Source: CAYYNQ01 sp964473105 (GTDB lineage Bacteria > Sumerlaeota > Sumerlaeia > MVZB01). From it: a DNA stretch of 64,000 bases. The notes under the pieces were generated by a model that worked only from the letters and a program-made list of their open reading frames with translations, did no database searches and had not been told where the DNA came from. Location of the stretch: NCBI GenBank assembly GCA_964473105.1, contig CAYYNQ010000105.1:1-64000 (forward strand), written 5' to 3'. Below are positions 1-7,871 of the stretch, piece after piece; the stretch's first letter is position 1; every line of letters starts with the position of its first letter. The position numbers and the translations under genes are program-made.

Positions 1-1341
1 GGGGTCGGACTTTGGTTCTCCACTGTCATCAGCCTCTTCATCTTCATTTTTTGACCGGCGTTCATCTTCCATCTCATGCAGTGCGTTGACGTATTCCTTG
101 GCTCCATTGATCAGGCTTTCACACAATTCCTCATTACCACCCGTAAACGGGATCAGCTTGGCGTCATCGGCCTTGGCGATCTTGTCCACACTATTGAAGT
201 TGGATTTCAACAGCGCTTCACGGAACAATTCCGAGAGCTCCTCTATTTGCTCAAGGAAATCTTCGAGATACCTTCTCTGGATTTCTTCATAAGCCAGTTC
301 ATCCTCGTTTTCGGAACGGATGTCGAGGCGGAAACCGGTTAATTTCGCGGCCAGTTTTGTGTTTTGTCCCTTTCTGCCAATTGCGATGGCTAGGTTCCCC
401 TGTGCGACCACAACGTGAGCACGCCGATTTTCTTCGTCAAGTTCTATGGAAATGATTTTGGCTGGATTCAGTGCGTTTTGAATGAATGTTCTGTTGTCAG
501 GACTCCAGGGGACAATATCAATTTTTTCGTTTTCCAGCTCACGAACAACCATTTGGACACGTGAGCCTTTCATGCCAACGCAGGCCCCAACAGGGTCAAC
601 ATCTGAATTCACAGATTTTACGGCGATTTTTGTCCGAACCCCGGCCTCCCGTGCGATCCAGATGATTTGTACGGTCCCGTCAGCAATTTCAGGGACTTCT
701 TGCTTGAACAGTTCGATGACCAGTTGGGAGCTTTTTCGGGAAACCAAGATATGTGGGCCTCGAGTTGTCTCCTCGACGCGTAGTATCATAACCTTGATCC
801 GGTCGTTGAAGCGGTAGTTTGCTCCCATTGGTTTCTCGTTATGGGGCAGGACAGCCTCCGCGCGTCCGATATTCAGGATTACATCACGACGCTCAAAGCG
901 CTGGACGATCCCGGTGACCATGATATTTTCCTTGTCCTTGAACTCGTCAAATGTCTTTACCCGTTCAGCATCACGAATCCGCTGCATTACCATTTGTCTT
1001 GCGGACTGGGCAGCGATTCTACCGAATTCGCTTGGGTCAATTGTTACACGGATTTCTTCACCGATGTTGATTTTACGGCGTCCCGTTGCCTTTCGTGCAT
1101 CTTTTATACTAATAAGGTTACGATCATTTTTCGGGGCTGTTTCATCGACGGTTTTCGTGACGATCACATTGAGCGCCCCGCTCTCCAAGTCAAGGTCGGC
1201 AACGGCATCACGGTAAAGTGAGAGTTGTTTTCGTGAACTTGCCAAGATCGCATGTTCAATCGCATCTTTGAGAATTTCCGGTGGGAGGTCCTTCTCCTTA
1301 CAGATCAATTTGATAAAAGCTTTCAGAGTATTGGGATCCAT
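1..1341 (-). CDS. nusA: Transcription termination/antitermination factor NusA (3' end outside window)
   Basis: NusA binds RNA polymerase and nascent RNA and modulates pausing, termination and antitermination. The minus-strand frame is open from ATG at 1339-1341 to base 1 without a stop, giving 447 residues. The N-terminal domain begins MDPNTLKAF. An S1 domain follows at about 135-200 (IMVTGIVQRFERRDVILNIG), and then KH domains, with the KH core AIAIGRKGQN at about 330. The visible end is strongly acidic (EDEEADDSGEPKSDP). A Shine-Dalgarno-like GAGAGG lies about 9 bases before the ATG. The usual upstream partner rimP is not found; a minus-strand hairpin terminator about 85 bp upstream separates nusA from whatever precedes it. 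Identification is secure; the C-terminal length is unknown. Confidence 0.96.
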   Translation of the reverse strand, partial: MDPNTLKAFIKLICKEKDLPPEILKDAIEHAILASSRKQLSLYRDAVADLDLESGALNVIVTKTVDETAPKNDRNLISIKDARKATGRRKINIGEEIRVTIDPSEFGRIAAQSARQMVMQRIRDAERVKTFDEFKDKENIMVTGIVQRFERRDVILNIGRAEAVLPHNEKPMGANYRFNDRIKVMILRVEETTRGPHILVSRKSSQLVIELFKQEVPEIADGTVQIIWIAREAGVRTKIAVKSVNSDVDPVGACVGMKGSRVQMVVRELENEKIDIVPWSPDNRTFIQNALNPAKIISIELDEENRRAHVVVAQGNLAIAIGRKGQNTKLAAKLTGFRLDIRSENEDELAYEEIQRRYLEDFLEQIEELSELFREALLKSNFNSVDKIAKADDAKLIPFTGGNEELCESLINGAKEYVNALHEMEDERRSKNEDEEADDSGEPKSDP

Positions 1342-1776
1342 GATTATTACCTCTCGGCTGAAGGCTGGAAGGTGAAAATGCCCGTATTTTTGTGTCGGGC
1401 TGAATTCAGGGTATTTACCTCTATAAAAAATAAAAAGTGGGCTTCCGCCCACTCTCAAAACGGCCCCCCCTTACGGGACGAACCAAGGCCTATCTTACAT
1501 CCCTGCGCAACTGGATTTCAAGGTTATTTTCCCGATAGGGGCTGTTTCGTGTTGCGGATCAACTTTTCTTGGAAAAGCGGGCTCAATTTTCCTGACAGGC
1601 ATGGGGGTTGTTGGATCAAAACACATATTCCATTGGTTTCGAAAGTTCAGATAGATCATGCGGTTCAGGCACGAGATTCTTCAAGATAATGGGTCGGAAT
1701 TATGATCTGATGAGGCCGGTTTACACGGGATCAAAACGACCATTCGGGCCGTTTACTTTGGGTATATGGACAATTC
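1342..1776. other. Divergent intergenic region upstream of nusA
   Basis: 435 bases without a convincing gene. It holds a minus-strand terminator-like hairpin (1424-1453). The minus strand upstream of that hairpin can form nested pairings (for example gaacc with ggttc enclosing ctatct with agatag), so a structured leader or small RNA ending at the hairpin is possible. Short open frames here lack ribosome-binding sites and recognisable content. Confidence 0.5.
1424..1453 (-). terminator. Rho-independent terminator-like hairpin before nusA
   Basis: Read on the minus strand, a perfect 7-bp stem (AGTGGGC/GCCCACT, loop GGAA) is followed directly by a U-rich tract. It lies 83 bases upstream of the nusA start and points toward nusA. 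It could end a short upstream RNA or act as an attenuator in the nusA leader. Confidence 0.65.
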
Positions 1777-2820
1777 ATGTTTACAGCTCGATTATTTCAG
1801 AAATTGTCTCATCTTGTTTGGCCGGGTTTGAAGGTCGGGGAGCTTCGCGAGAAATGCGACCTATACCTTGAAAAATGGCTATATGACACGCGGAGAGATG
1901 ATACGGACAACTCCCTGAAGATTTCCCCTGTGAACATGGGCCGAAATACGCTTGTGCGCTGCGTGAAGTTATCGTCGGATGAGAGAGCTTTTGCACGTGT
2001 GTGGAGGTATGACCGGGTCGGTCTGCCCGCCCGGACTCATACGTTAGCCGGCATTAGCCTGCAAAAGAGGGGGATTCGAATCCCGGAAGTTCTCGTCTGT
2101 GATGATTCATTCGAGACCATTCGCCGTTACCGGATCGAGGCTGTTATTGAAAGGAAGGCCGCAGGAATTACTCTTGATGAAAAAATCAGGTTGACTGCAG
2201 GCCAGCTGCCCCGTCCTATTGTTGAGGTTTTGGCCGGGGAAATTGCCTGTCTACACAGGCCAGATAGTCGCAACTGGGGGAGGCCTTGGACTCCGCGGGA
2301 TAAAATGAAAGAACCGCTCGATTATTGGCAGGATCGGATTAAAAAGGTGTCCCAGCGGATTCGGGCTGGTTCGATGCTTCTTGATTTGCAGCAGATCAAT
2401 CGCTTGACTGGACATCTCCAGAGAATGCTCAAGTCTGTTCGGTTTGTCCGTCCAGTGCTGGTCCACGGCGATCTCTCACCCAGCCACATATTCATTGATA
2501 AGGATACCAGGGTCACGTTGATTGACTTCGAAACAGTTCATTTTGGTCATGCCGGAATGGATCTTGCCTGCGTCAGGAACTGGTTCAGGGATGCTTTCAC
2601 GTGGGAAAATTTCGCTGAAATATACAGCCGTCGATCCGGGGCCCCCATCGATCTGGGCGCTTTGGAGTATTTCGACCTGATGCGGAAAGTGGAAAAGTTG
2701 TCGAGTCGGATCGTGAAACGCACCCACAGACCGATGCGGTTCTCCCTTGAACGCGACCAAAGGTTGAGACAAGAGCAAGAACGGGTTGAAAAGAGATTGC
2801 TTCGGCTCTTCGAAGATTGA
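1777..2820 (+). CDS. APH/LPS-kinase-like phosphotransferase
   Basis: A 347-residue protein of the aminoglycoside phosphotransferase / eukaryotic-like kinase fold. The catalytic loop is HGDLSPSHIFID at about 230-241, and the metal-binding loop is LIDFE at about 248-252. The usual Asn of the HGDxxxxN Brenner motif is replaced by His. As I recall, His at this place also occurs in WaaP/KdkA-type lipopolysaccharide kinases, so a sugar or lipid substrate is as likely as a drug. The N-terminal half contains a probable beta-rich nucleotide lobe (ARVWRYDR at about 70-77). The substrate cannot be deduced. It sits 70 bases upstream of trpS on the same strand. The start at ATG 1777 is followed by a plausible frame but has no strong ribosome-binding site. 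Confidence 0.75.
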   Translation: MFTARLFQKLSHLVWPGLKVGELREKCDLYLEKWLYDTRRDDTDNSLKISPVNMGRNTLVRCVKLSSDERAFARVWRYDRVGLPARTHTLAGISLQKRGIRIPEVLVCDDSFETIRRYRIEAVIERKAAGITLDEKIRLTAGQLPRPIVEVLAGEIACLHRPDSRNWGRPWTPRDKMKEPLDYWQDRIKKVSQRIRAGSMLLDLQQINRLTGHLQRMLKSVRFVRPVLVHGDLSPSHIFIDKDTRVTLIDFETVHFGHAGMDLACVRNWFRDAFTWENFAEIYSRRSGAPIDLGALEYFDLMRKVEKLSSRIVKRTHRPMRFSLERDQRLRQEQERVEKRLLRLFED

Positions 2821-2889
2821 TTATGATCTTTTCTTTTTCAACCCATAGAAGCAGTATGTCGGGCTGAGCTTTTGATTCAGGAGTATGGA

Positions 2890-3927
2890 ATGAACGCAAA
2901 GAAAACCATCCTGACAGGTGACCGTCCGACAGGTCCGCTTCATCTAGGCCATTTTGTGGGCAGCCTCAGCAACAGGGTCAAGCTGCAGGATACCTATCAT
3001 ACTTATGTCCTAATTGCTGACATTCAGGCTTTGACCGACAATTTTGACAATCCGGAAAAGATTCGCGAAAACACGGTCGAGGTTATGCTGGATTATCTGG
3101 CTACGGGACTTGACCCGGACAAAGTCTGTTTTGTGCTTCAATCGATGGTTCCTGAGATTCATGAGCTTGCAATCCATTACTTGAACATGGTGACGGTTGC
3201 ACGGGCGATGCGAAACCCGACGGTCAAAAATGAAATTCAGGAGAGACGGGATCGCGGCCGCGAGATTTTCGGACAGTCGGAATATGATTTTCCCATGGGA
3301 TTTCTGGCTTACCCGGTTCATCAGGCAGCCGACATCACCGCATTCGATGCAGACTTGGTGCCTGTGGGGGAGGAGCAAATGCCCATGATCGAGCAGGCAA
3401 GGGAAATTGTTCGGAAGGTTAACAACCTTTATGGCGATGATATATTGAAGGAGCCTGAGGGACTGGTTGGGGATGTCGGCCGGCTGGTGGGACTGGACGG
3501 GCAGGCGAAAATGAGCAAGTCCTTGGGCAACGCGATATATTTGAAAGACGATGAACGTACCGTCAATCGGAAAGTGCGCAGCATGTTCACCGATCCCAAG
3601 CGGATTCGTGCGGATATACCCGGGACTGTTGAGGGCAATCCGGTTTTCATATATCATGACGCATTCAATCCCGACAAAGTAGAGGTTGAAGATTTTAAGT
3701 TGCGATACCGCCAGGGCAAGGTCGGCGACATGGAAGTGAAGACGAGCCTTGCAGCTGCTCTCAATGTCCTGCTCGAACCGATACGTGAACATCGGGGTGG
3801 ATGGATGGACCGTCGGCGTGAGGTGGTGGAGATGTTGATGGACCATACCTCGGAGGCTCGGAAATCCAGTCGTGCAGTGTTGAAGCGGATTCGCCGAGCA
3901 ATGGGTTTGAAATCGCTGCAGGGCTAA
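2890..3927 (+). CDS. trpS: Tryptophan--tRNA ligase
   Basis: Class I aminoacyl-tRNA synthetase that charges tRNA-Trp in the cytoplasm. The HIGH-type signature PLHLGH is at residues 16-21 and KMSKS at 207-211, both intact. The GDRPTG loop precedes HIGH, as is typical for TrpS. Length is 345 residues, normal for the family. ATG 2890 is chosen over the in-frame TTG at 2872 because AGGAG lies 7 bases upstream of it and because TrpS proteins begin just before the GxRPTG loop. No attenuator or T-box was recognised upstream. Confidence 0.96.
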   Translation: MNAKKTILTGDRPTGPLHLGHFVGSLSNRVKLQDTYHTYVLIADIQALTDNFDNPEKIRENTVEVMLDYLATGLDPDKVCFVLQSMVPEIHELAIHYLNMVTVARAMRNPTVKNEIQERRDRGREIFGQSEYDFPMGFLAYPVHQAADITAFDADLVPVGEEQMPMIEQAREIVRKVNNLYGDDILKEPEGLVGDVGRLVGLDGQAKMSKSLGNAIYLKDDERTVNRKVRSMFTDPKRIRADIPGTVEGNPVFIYHDAFNPDKVEVEDFKLRYRQGKVGDMEVKTSLAAALNVLLEPIREHRGGWMDRRREVVEMLMDHTSEARKSSRAVLKRIRRAMGLKSLQG

Positions 3928-4023
3928 TTCTGTTCGGTGGAACCTGAATGACAGACAATTTAACAATATACGCATAGCCGGGTTGTTGACAGTTGACATC
4001 AAAATGGGTGTCCGCGATTCTAA

Positions 4024-4557
4024 ATGACCCTTAGCGAAAAGATCGGGTTGAATATGACAACATCCAGTTCCCGTGCAAATGGACATCATGCCGAGCAGTC
4101 GAGGGTATGGGGTAGGGTTCTTGTGAACTGGCTGCTGCCGGGCTCCGGATTTTTTCTAAATGGACAATCTGTTCGAGGTTGTATTCAAGCTGTTCTGGTC
4201 TGCCTGACATTTCTGATGGGGCTGGTTTTTCACGGTGGGGTTAGTTGGCCTGCCTGGAATCCTACATCGGATGAATTCAACCTGATCAATAATTTTTCAT
4301 TTCTGATCCAACTGGGTGGTGGTGGGCCAGCGTTACTCAGTCTGTATCCAAACCTGATGATGGAGGTAAATGCAGATTTGGCCCGGGGTTTTGCTGGCTG
4401 GGCATTCATTGCCGGCAAACCTCAACATGCCTATTACGAGCTGGGTAGCTTCTATCTGGTTGTGGCGGGGGCGATCAATTATTTCGGGGTCTGCAATTTG
4501 GCTGATCGATCGTTGGGCAGGTTCCGACCGGTTCATTGCGGGCCCCGAAATAATTGA
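4024..4557 (+). CDS. Small multi-spanning membrane protein, unknown function (possibly DUF6677-like)
   Basis: 177 residues (or 167 if translation starts at the second in-frame ATG at 4054). A cytoplasmic-looking N-terminus is followed by the motif WLLPGSGFFLNGQ, also seen in small TM2-like or DUF6677-like membrane proteins. Hydrophobic segments follow near residues 35-50, 55-75 and 140-160. No catalytic motif is visible. It is followed after 18 bases by another small membrane protein, so the two are probably co-transcribed. Neither start has a strong ribosome-binding site. The family suggestion is from memory and is weak. Confidence 0.7.
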   Translation: MTLSEKIGLNMTTSSSRANGHHAEQSRVWGRVLVNWLLPGSGFFLNGQSVRGCIQAVLVCLTFLMGLVFHGGVSWPAWNPTSDEFNLINNFSFLIQLGGGGPALLSLYPNLMMEVNADLARGFAGWAFIAGKPQHAYYELGSFYLVVAGAINYFGVCNLADRSLGRFRPVHCGPRNN

Positions 4558-4575
4558 TGGAGAGGAAAATCAACA

Positions 4576-4758
4576 GTGACGGAATCCGGCTTAATTCATC
4601 TGTTTTCAGCTCTTTACCTCTCAGGGGTCATCTGTCTTGCGATTAGCCTATACGATCGGGACAACCCAAGGCAGATTTTCAGGGAAACTTTTCGGAGGTG
4701 GGTCAAATTTCTTGGAATCAGCCTCATTATCGCAGTTGTGGTATCAATTCTGGGTTAG
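4576..4758 (+). CDS. Two-helix small membrane protein, unknown
   Basis: A 60-residue frame starting at GTG 4576, with GGAGAGG about 11 bases upstream. Two hydrophobic helices (about 7-25 and 44-59) are joined by a basic loop (DRDNPRQIFRETFRRW), so the loop is probably cytoplasmic. It lies 18 bases after the preceding membrane protein and probably belongs to the same transcript. Its size and the good spacing of the ribosome-binding site support coding; no family is recognised. Confidence 0.55.
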   Translation: MTESGLIHLFSALYLSGVICLAISLYDRDNPRQIFRETFRRWVKFLGISLIIAVVVSILG

Positions 4759-4805
4759 TCACCGGCAGCATTAGCCCGAGGCGGTTTGGCTCTGAAAATT
4801 AGCTG

Positions 4806-4835
4806 TTGACACGGGAACAAGGGCGGCAATATAAT
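4806..4835 (+). promoter_or_regulatory. Sigma70-type promoter of the pilin-like gene
   Basis: Consensus -35 TTGACA (4806-4811) and -10 TATAAT (4830-4835) separated by 18 bases, about 55 bases before the pilin ATG. It is one of the two best promoter matches noticed in the window. Confidence 0.75.
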
Positions 4836-4890
4836 ACGCGCTGCTTTACAGAAGACATCATCACGAGGAGAGGAAAGGAGGGGGCTTAGC

Positions 4891-5520
4891 ATGTTGAAGC
4901 GCCTAAAGGGGTTTACCCTGATCGAACTTTTGATCGTCGTTGCGATCATTGCCATACTTGCCGCGATCGCGGTACCGAATTTTTTGGAAGCGCAGACGCG
5001 TTCCAAGGTGTCCCGTGTGCGGGCAGACCAGAGGTCTTTGGCAACAGCGCTGGAGGCTTACTACATCGACAATAATAACTTCCCCGCAGTTGCCACATCG
5101 GATGCCGGGGGAGGTCACTTCGGCTCTAACGAACTCCCGACCGCGAGCCCGGGTCTCAGGGCCATGCCGAGTTTTCGTCGTAAGGAAAATAATGGAGATA
5201 TGCTGCATACGCTGACAACGCCCGTTGCGTTTATCACATCCATTTTCCCGGATCCTTTTGCGGACACCCGTGGCGGAGCCTTTTCTTACTCAGTAAACGG
5301 TCCTTTCAAGCAAGGTTGGGTTGTGTGGTCTTTTGGCCCTGATACCGACGAGACGACCTCTGGTGATCTCTCGCTGCAGACGACCATCCCGGAGCATTTT
5401 GTTGAGGATACCGTCTACAATCCCACGACTACGGTGCCTTCAGATTTGCTGGTTGGTTTTACATACGATCCGACGAACGGGACCACATCCAATGGCGATG
5501 TGTGGAGGGTCAAGCAGTAG
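4891..5520 (+). CDS. Type IV pilin-like / GspG-like pseudopilin
   Basis: 209 residues. A short basic leader (MLKRLKG) is followed by the class III signal FTLIELLIVVAIIAILAAIA, with Glu at mature position 5. This is cleaved and methylated by a prepilin peptidase, and the protein then assembles into a pilus or pseudopilus at the inner membrane. The C-terminal globular region carries VVWSFGPD and ends NGTTSNGDVWRVKQ. I recall that style of tail from pilin-like proteins of Sumerlaeota, Planctomycetota and related bacteria. It has its own near-consensus promoter and a ribosome-binding site (AAGGAGGGGG), and a strong terminator follows, so it is probably monocistronic and well expressed. It is distinct from the larger pseudopilins at 60.7-64 kb. 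Confidence 0.88.
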   Translation: MLKRLKGFTLIELLIVVAIIAILAAIAVPNFLEAQTRSKVSRVRADQRSLATALEAYYIDNNNFPAVATSDAGGGHFGSNELPTASPGLRAMPSFRRKENNGDMLHTLTTPVAFITSIFPDPFADTRGGAFSYSVNGPFKQGWVVWSFGPDTDETTSGDLSLQTTIPEHFVEDTVYNPTTTVPSDLLVGFTYDPTNGTTSNGDVWRVKQ

Positions 5521-5562
5521 GTCCGCGATCTGCCGGGCGTGATCGATATCGTCCGCTATTTC

Positions 5563-5601
5563 AAAAGGGAGTTGGCATTCGAATGTCGACTCCCTTTTTT
5601 T
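5563..5601 (+). terminator. Rho-independent terminator after the pilin-like gene
   Basis: Arms AAAGGGAGT and ACTCCCTTT, with an inner palindrome CATTC/GAATG, followed by a run of seven T. It lies about 45 bases after the pilin stop. Confidence 0.85.
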
Positions 5602-5737
5602 ATGTCCCGTTTTTCGCGTGAGTTTGTACGGCATCATGATATCTGTTGTAAAAATCCGGCTTCGGTCCATAATACGGAGAAGCTGCTTGCCATTGAGTGG
5701 GACACAAGGTGATATCAGAAGGTGATGGAACTCTAAA

Positions 5738-6850
5738 TTGGCCGGGGTATCCCTCAAAAATCTAGTCAAAGTTTATCCGGGTGTTGAAGAACCTGCGGTC
5801 AAAGAGACGAGCCTGGACATTCGGGATAAGGAATTCATGGTCTTGGTCGGTCCCTCGGGCTGCGGCAAATCCACCACCTTACGGATGATCGCGGGTCTGG
5901 AGGAGATTACGTCGGGGGAGATCCACATTGGCGACCGTCGGGTGAATGATGTGGCGCCCAAGGACCGTGATATTGCGATGGTTTTCCAGAATTATGCACT
6001 TTATCCGCATATGACCGTGTACAAGAACATGGCCTTCGGCCTGAAATTGAGGAAGTTTCCCAAGCTTGAAATCGACCGACGGGTCAGGGAGGCGGCCGAG
6101 ATCCTCGGCATCACGGAATACTTGGACCGCAAACCCCGGGCGCTTTCCGGGGGGCAGCGCCAGAGGGTTGCCGTTGGCCGGGCCATCGTGCGCAAGCCGC
6201 AAGTATTTCTTCTTGATGAGCCCCTTAGCAATCTTGATGCGAAGATGCGTGTGCAAATGCGCACAGAGATTGGGAAACTGCACAGTCGTCTCCAGACAAC
6301 TATGATTTACGTGACACATGACCAAGTGGAGGCCATGACCATGGGTGATCGGATTACCGTCATGAAGGACGGTACTATTCAGCAGGTTGCTGATCCGATC
6401 AATCTCTATGACCACCCGGCGAATATGTTTGTCGCGGGATTTATTGGATCCCCGGCGATGAATTTCATGCAGGGTGAACTAGTGGAAGAGAATGGCCGGC
6501 TATTTTTTAATGAAGGATCGGTTCGTATCTGTGTCCGCGAAGACCACCGCCGGAAACTGGAGGAGAACGGGGAGAAAAAAGTTGTCTTTGGTATCCGGCC
6601 TGAGGATATCAGGGATTCGGGGGCACTGAATGAGACGGAAAACGGGTATTATGGCAATATCCGGGCCCGCATTGAAGTGGTTGAGCCCATGGGTTCGGAG
6701 ATATACCTTTATATGACAACCGGCACTTCACGTTTCATCGCGCGAGTTGATTCACACCTTGAAGTTGAGACGGGTCAGGACCGCGATTTGTCCTTGAATA
6801 TGACAAAGGTCCACTATTTTGACTCTGCCACGGAACAGTGCATATCCTGA
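5738..6850 (+). CDS. MalK/UgpC-type ABC transporter ATP-binding protein
   Basis: 370-residue ATPase of the carbohydrate-uptake (CUT1, MalK/UgpC/MsmK) type, which powers import of sugars or glycerol-3-phosphate through membrane permeases. Walker A is GPSGCGKST at 38-46. The Q-loop is in VFQNYALYPH, the signature is LSGGQRQRVAVGRA, Walker B is VFLLDEPLSNLD, and the H-loop is YVTHDQVEAM. A C-terminal TOBE/regulatory region (FGIRPEDI onward) is present, so length and architecture are those of MalK homologues. No permease or binding protein is adjacent, so it may serve several transporters encoded elsewhere. The start is TTG 5738, chosen because it gives the usual family N-terminus; AAGGTGATGG lies upstream. 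Confidence 0.92.
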   Translation: MAGVSLKNLVKVYPGVEEPAVKETSLDIRDKEFMVLVGPSGCGKSTTLRMIAGLEEITSGEIHIGDRRVNDVAPKDRDIAMVFQNYALYPHMTVYKNMAFGLKLRKFPKLEIDRRVREAAEILGITEYLDRKPRALSGGQRQRVAVGRAIVRKPQVFLLDEPLSNLDAKMRVQMRTEIGKLHSRLQTTMIYVTHDQVEAMTMGDRITVMKDGTIQQVADPINLYDHPANMFVAGFIGSPAMNFMQGELVEENGRLFFNEGSVRICVREDHRRKLEENGEKKVVFGIRPEDIRDSGALNETENGYYGNIRARIEVVEPMGSEIYLYMTTGTSRFIARVDSHLEVETGQDRDLSLNMTKVHYFDSATEQCIS

Positions 6851-6883
6851 TGCCATTATTCAGTCCGATGAATCTGGGGAGGT

Positions 6884-7840
6884 ATGTCTATGCCGGAGCC
6901 GATTCAGCCTGAACTTTTTCCCGGTGATACTGCAACCACAGGATGGGTGCAGGATACGGCTGCCCGGGATATTCCCGGCCATCAGTCAATAGTGCGACTC
7001 ATTCAGGCCGATTTCCTCGGGTCTGCAGCCAGAGAAGTGGAAGATGGCTCGATTGATGTTGTCATGACATCGCCTCCCTACAACATCGGCGTCAAGTATT
7101 CGAATTACCGAGATGATTTGGCAACAGCGGCCTATCTGGAATGGTGTGAATCCTGGGCTTTGGAGGTCAGACGTTGTCTGGTGGGAAAAGGATCCTTTTT
7201 CCTGAATATTGGGAGTCGGCCCAAGCAGCCTTGGGTGCCGTGGGATGTCGTGCGGGTATTCCAGAGGCATTTCAGGCTCCAGAACGTCATTCACTGGATC
7301 AAATCCATTTCAATTGACAAGAGAGATGTCGGGAATCATGCCGGCATTGACAGGGACGTTACCGTGGGTCACTACAAGCCGATAAACAGCGATCGGTATC
7401 TCAATGACCAGCATGAATATATTTTCCATCTTACCCATGCGGGAGATGTCAGCCTTGATCGGTTGGCAATCGGTGTTCCTTACCAGGACCCAAGTAATAT
7501 CGGTCGATGGAAATCAGCCAGTGGTGGATTGCATTGCCGTGGAAATACATGGTTTACACCCTATCCGACCATCAAATACCGCGCGAAGGACCGACCTCAC
7601 CCGGCGACATTTCCTCCGATGTTGCCCGAACGTTGTTTCAGGCTTCATGGCCTTCAATCCATCCATCGCGTGATGGACCCATTCATCGGTCTGGGAACGA
7701 CGGCTGTGGCTGCAGCTGGACTGGGGATTGACTGTATCGGGTTTGATATCGACGGGGCGTATCTGGATGTAGCGAGGCAGTCATTATCGGGACTCCCGTG
7801 TCAGGTAAGGCTGGACCGGAATACGGATCAAGCCGGGTAG
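6884..7840 (+). CDS. Orphan site-specific DNA methyltransferase (beta class, N4-cytosine/N6-adenine)
   Basis: 318 residues. The catalytic motif TSPPYNIG (motif IV) is at 62-69, and the SAM-binding motif DPFIGLGTTAVAAA (motif I) is near residue 265. The order catalytic-before-SAM defines the beta class. S-P-P-Y favours N4-methylcytosine, although some N6-adenine enzymes share it. HPATFPP lies before motif I, as in this class (motif X-like). No restriction endonuclease or specificity subunit is nearby, so it is an orphan: either a regulatory methylase or a remnant of a restriction system. It follows the ABC ATPase by 33 bases, with GGGGAGG before ATG 6884. The recognition sequence cannot be predicted. 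Confidence 0.88.
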   Translation: MSMPEPIQPELFPGDTATTGWVQDTAARDIPGHQSIVRLIQADFLGSAAREVEDGSIDVVMTSPPYNIGVKYSNYRDDLATAAYLEWCESWALEVRRCLVGKGSFFLNIGSRPKQPWVPWDVVRVFQRHFRLQNVIHWIKSISIDKRDVGNHAGIDRDVTVGHYKPINSDRYLNDQHEYIFHLTHAGDVSLDRLAIGVPYQDPSNIGRWKSASGGLHCRGNTWFTPYPTIKYRAKDRPHPATFPPMLPERCFRLHGLQSIHRVMDPFIGLGTTAVAAAGLGIDCIGFDIDGAYLDVARQSLSGLPCQVRLDRNTDQAG

Positions 7841-7871
7841 AACTTTTTGTGTCTGGGTTTGGACAAGTTGT

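Noticed and set aside
1252..1689. 145-codon plus-strand frame
   Set aside because: Overlaps the nusA start on the opposite strand and runs across the hairpin; no domain and no ribosome-binding site.
3985..4020. Two overlapping TTGACA boxes before the 4024 membrane gene
   Set aside because: The best -10 (GATTCT) is poor and would leave almost no leader; not called.
3010..4089. 359-codon minus-strand frame
   Set aside because: Antisense to trpS, whose HIGH and KMSKS motifs are clear.
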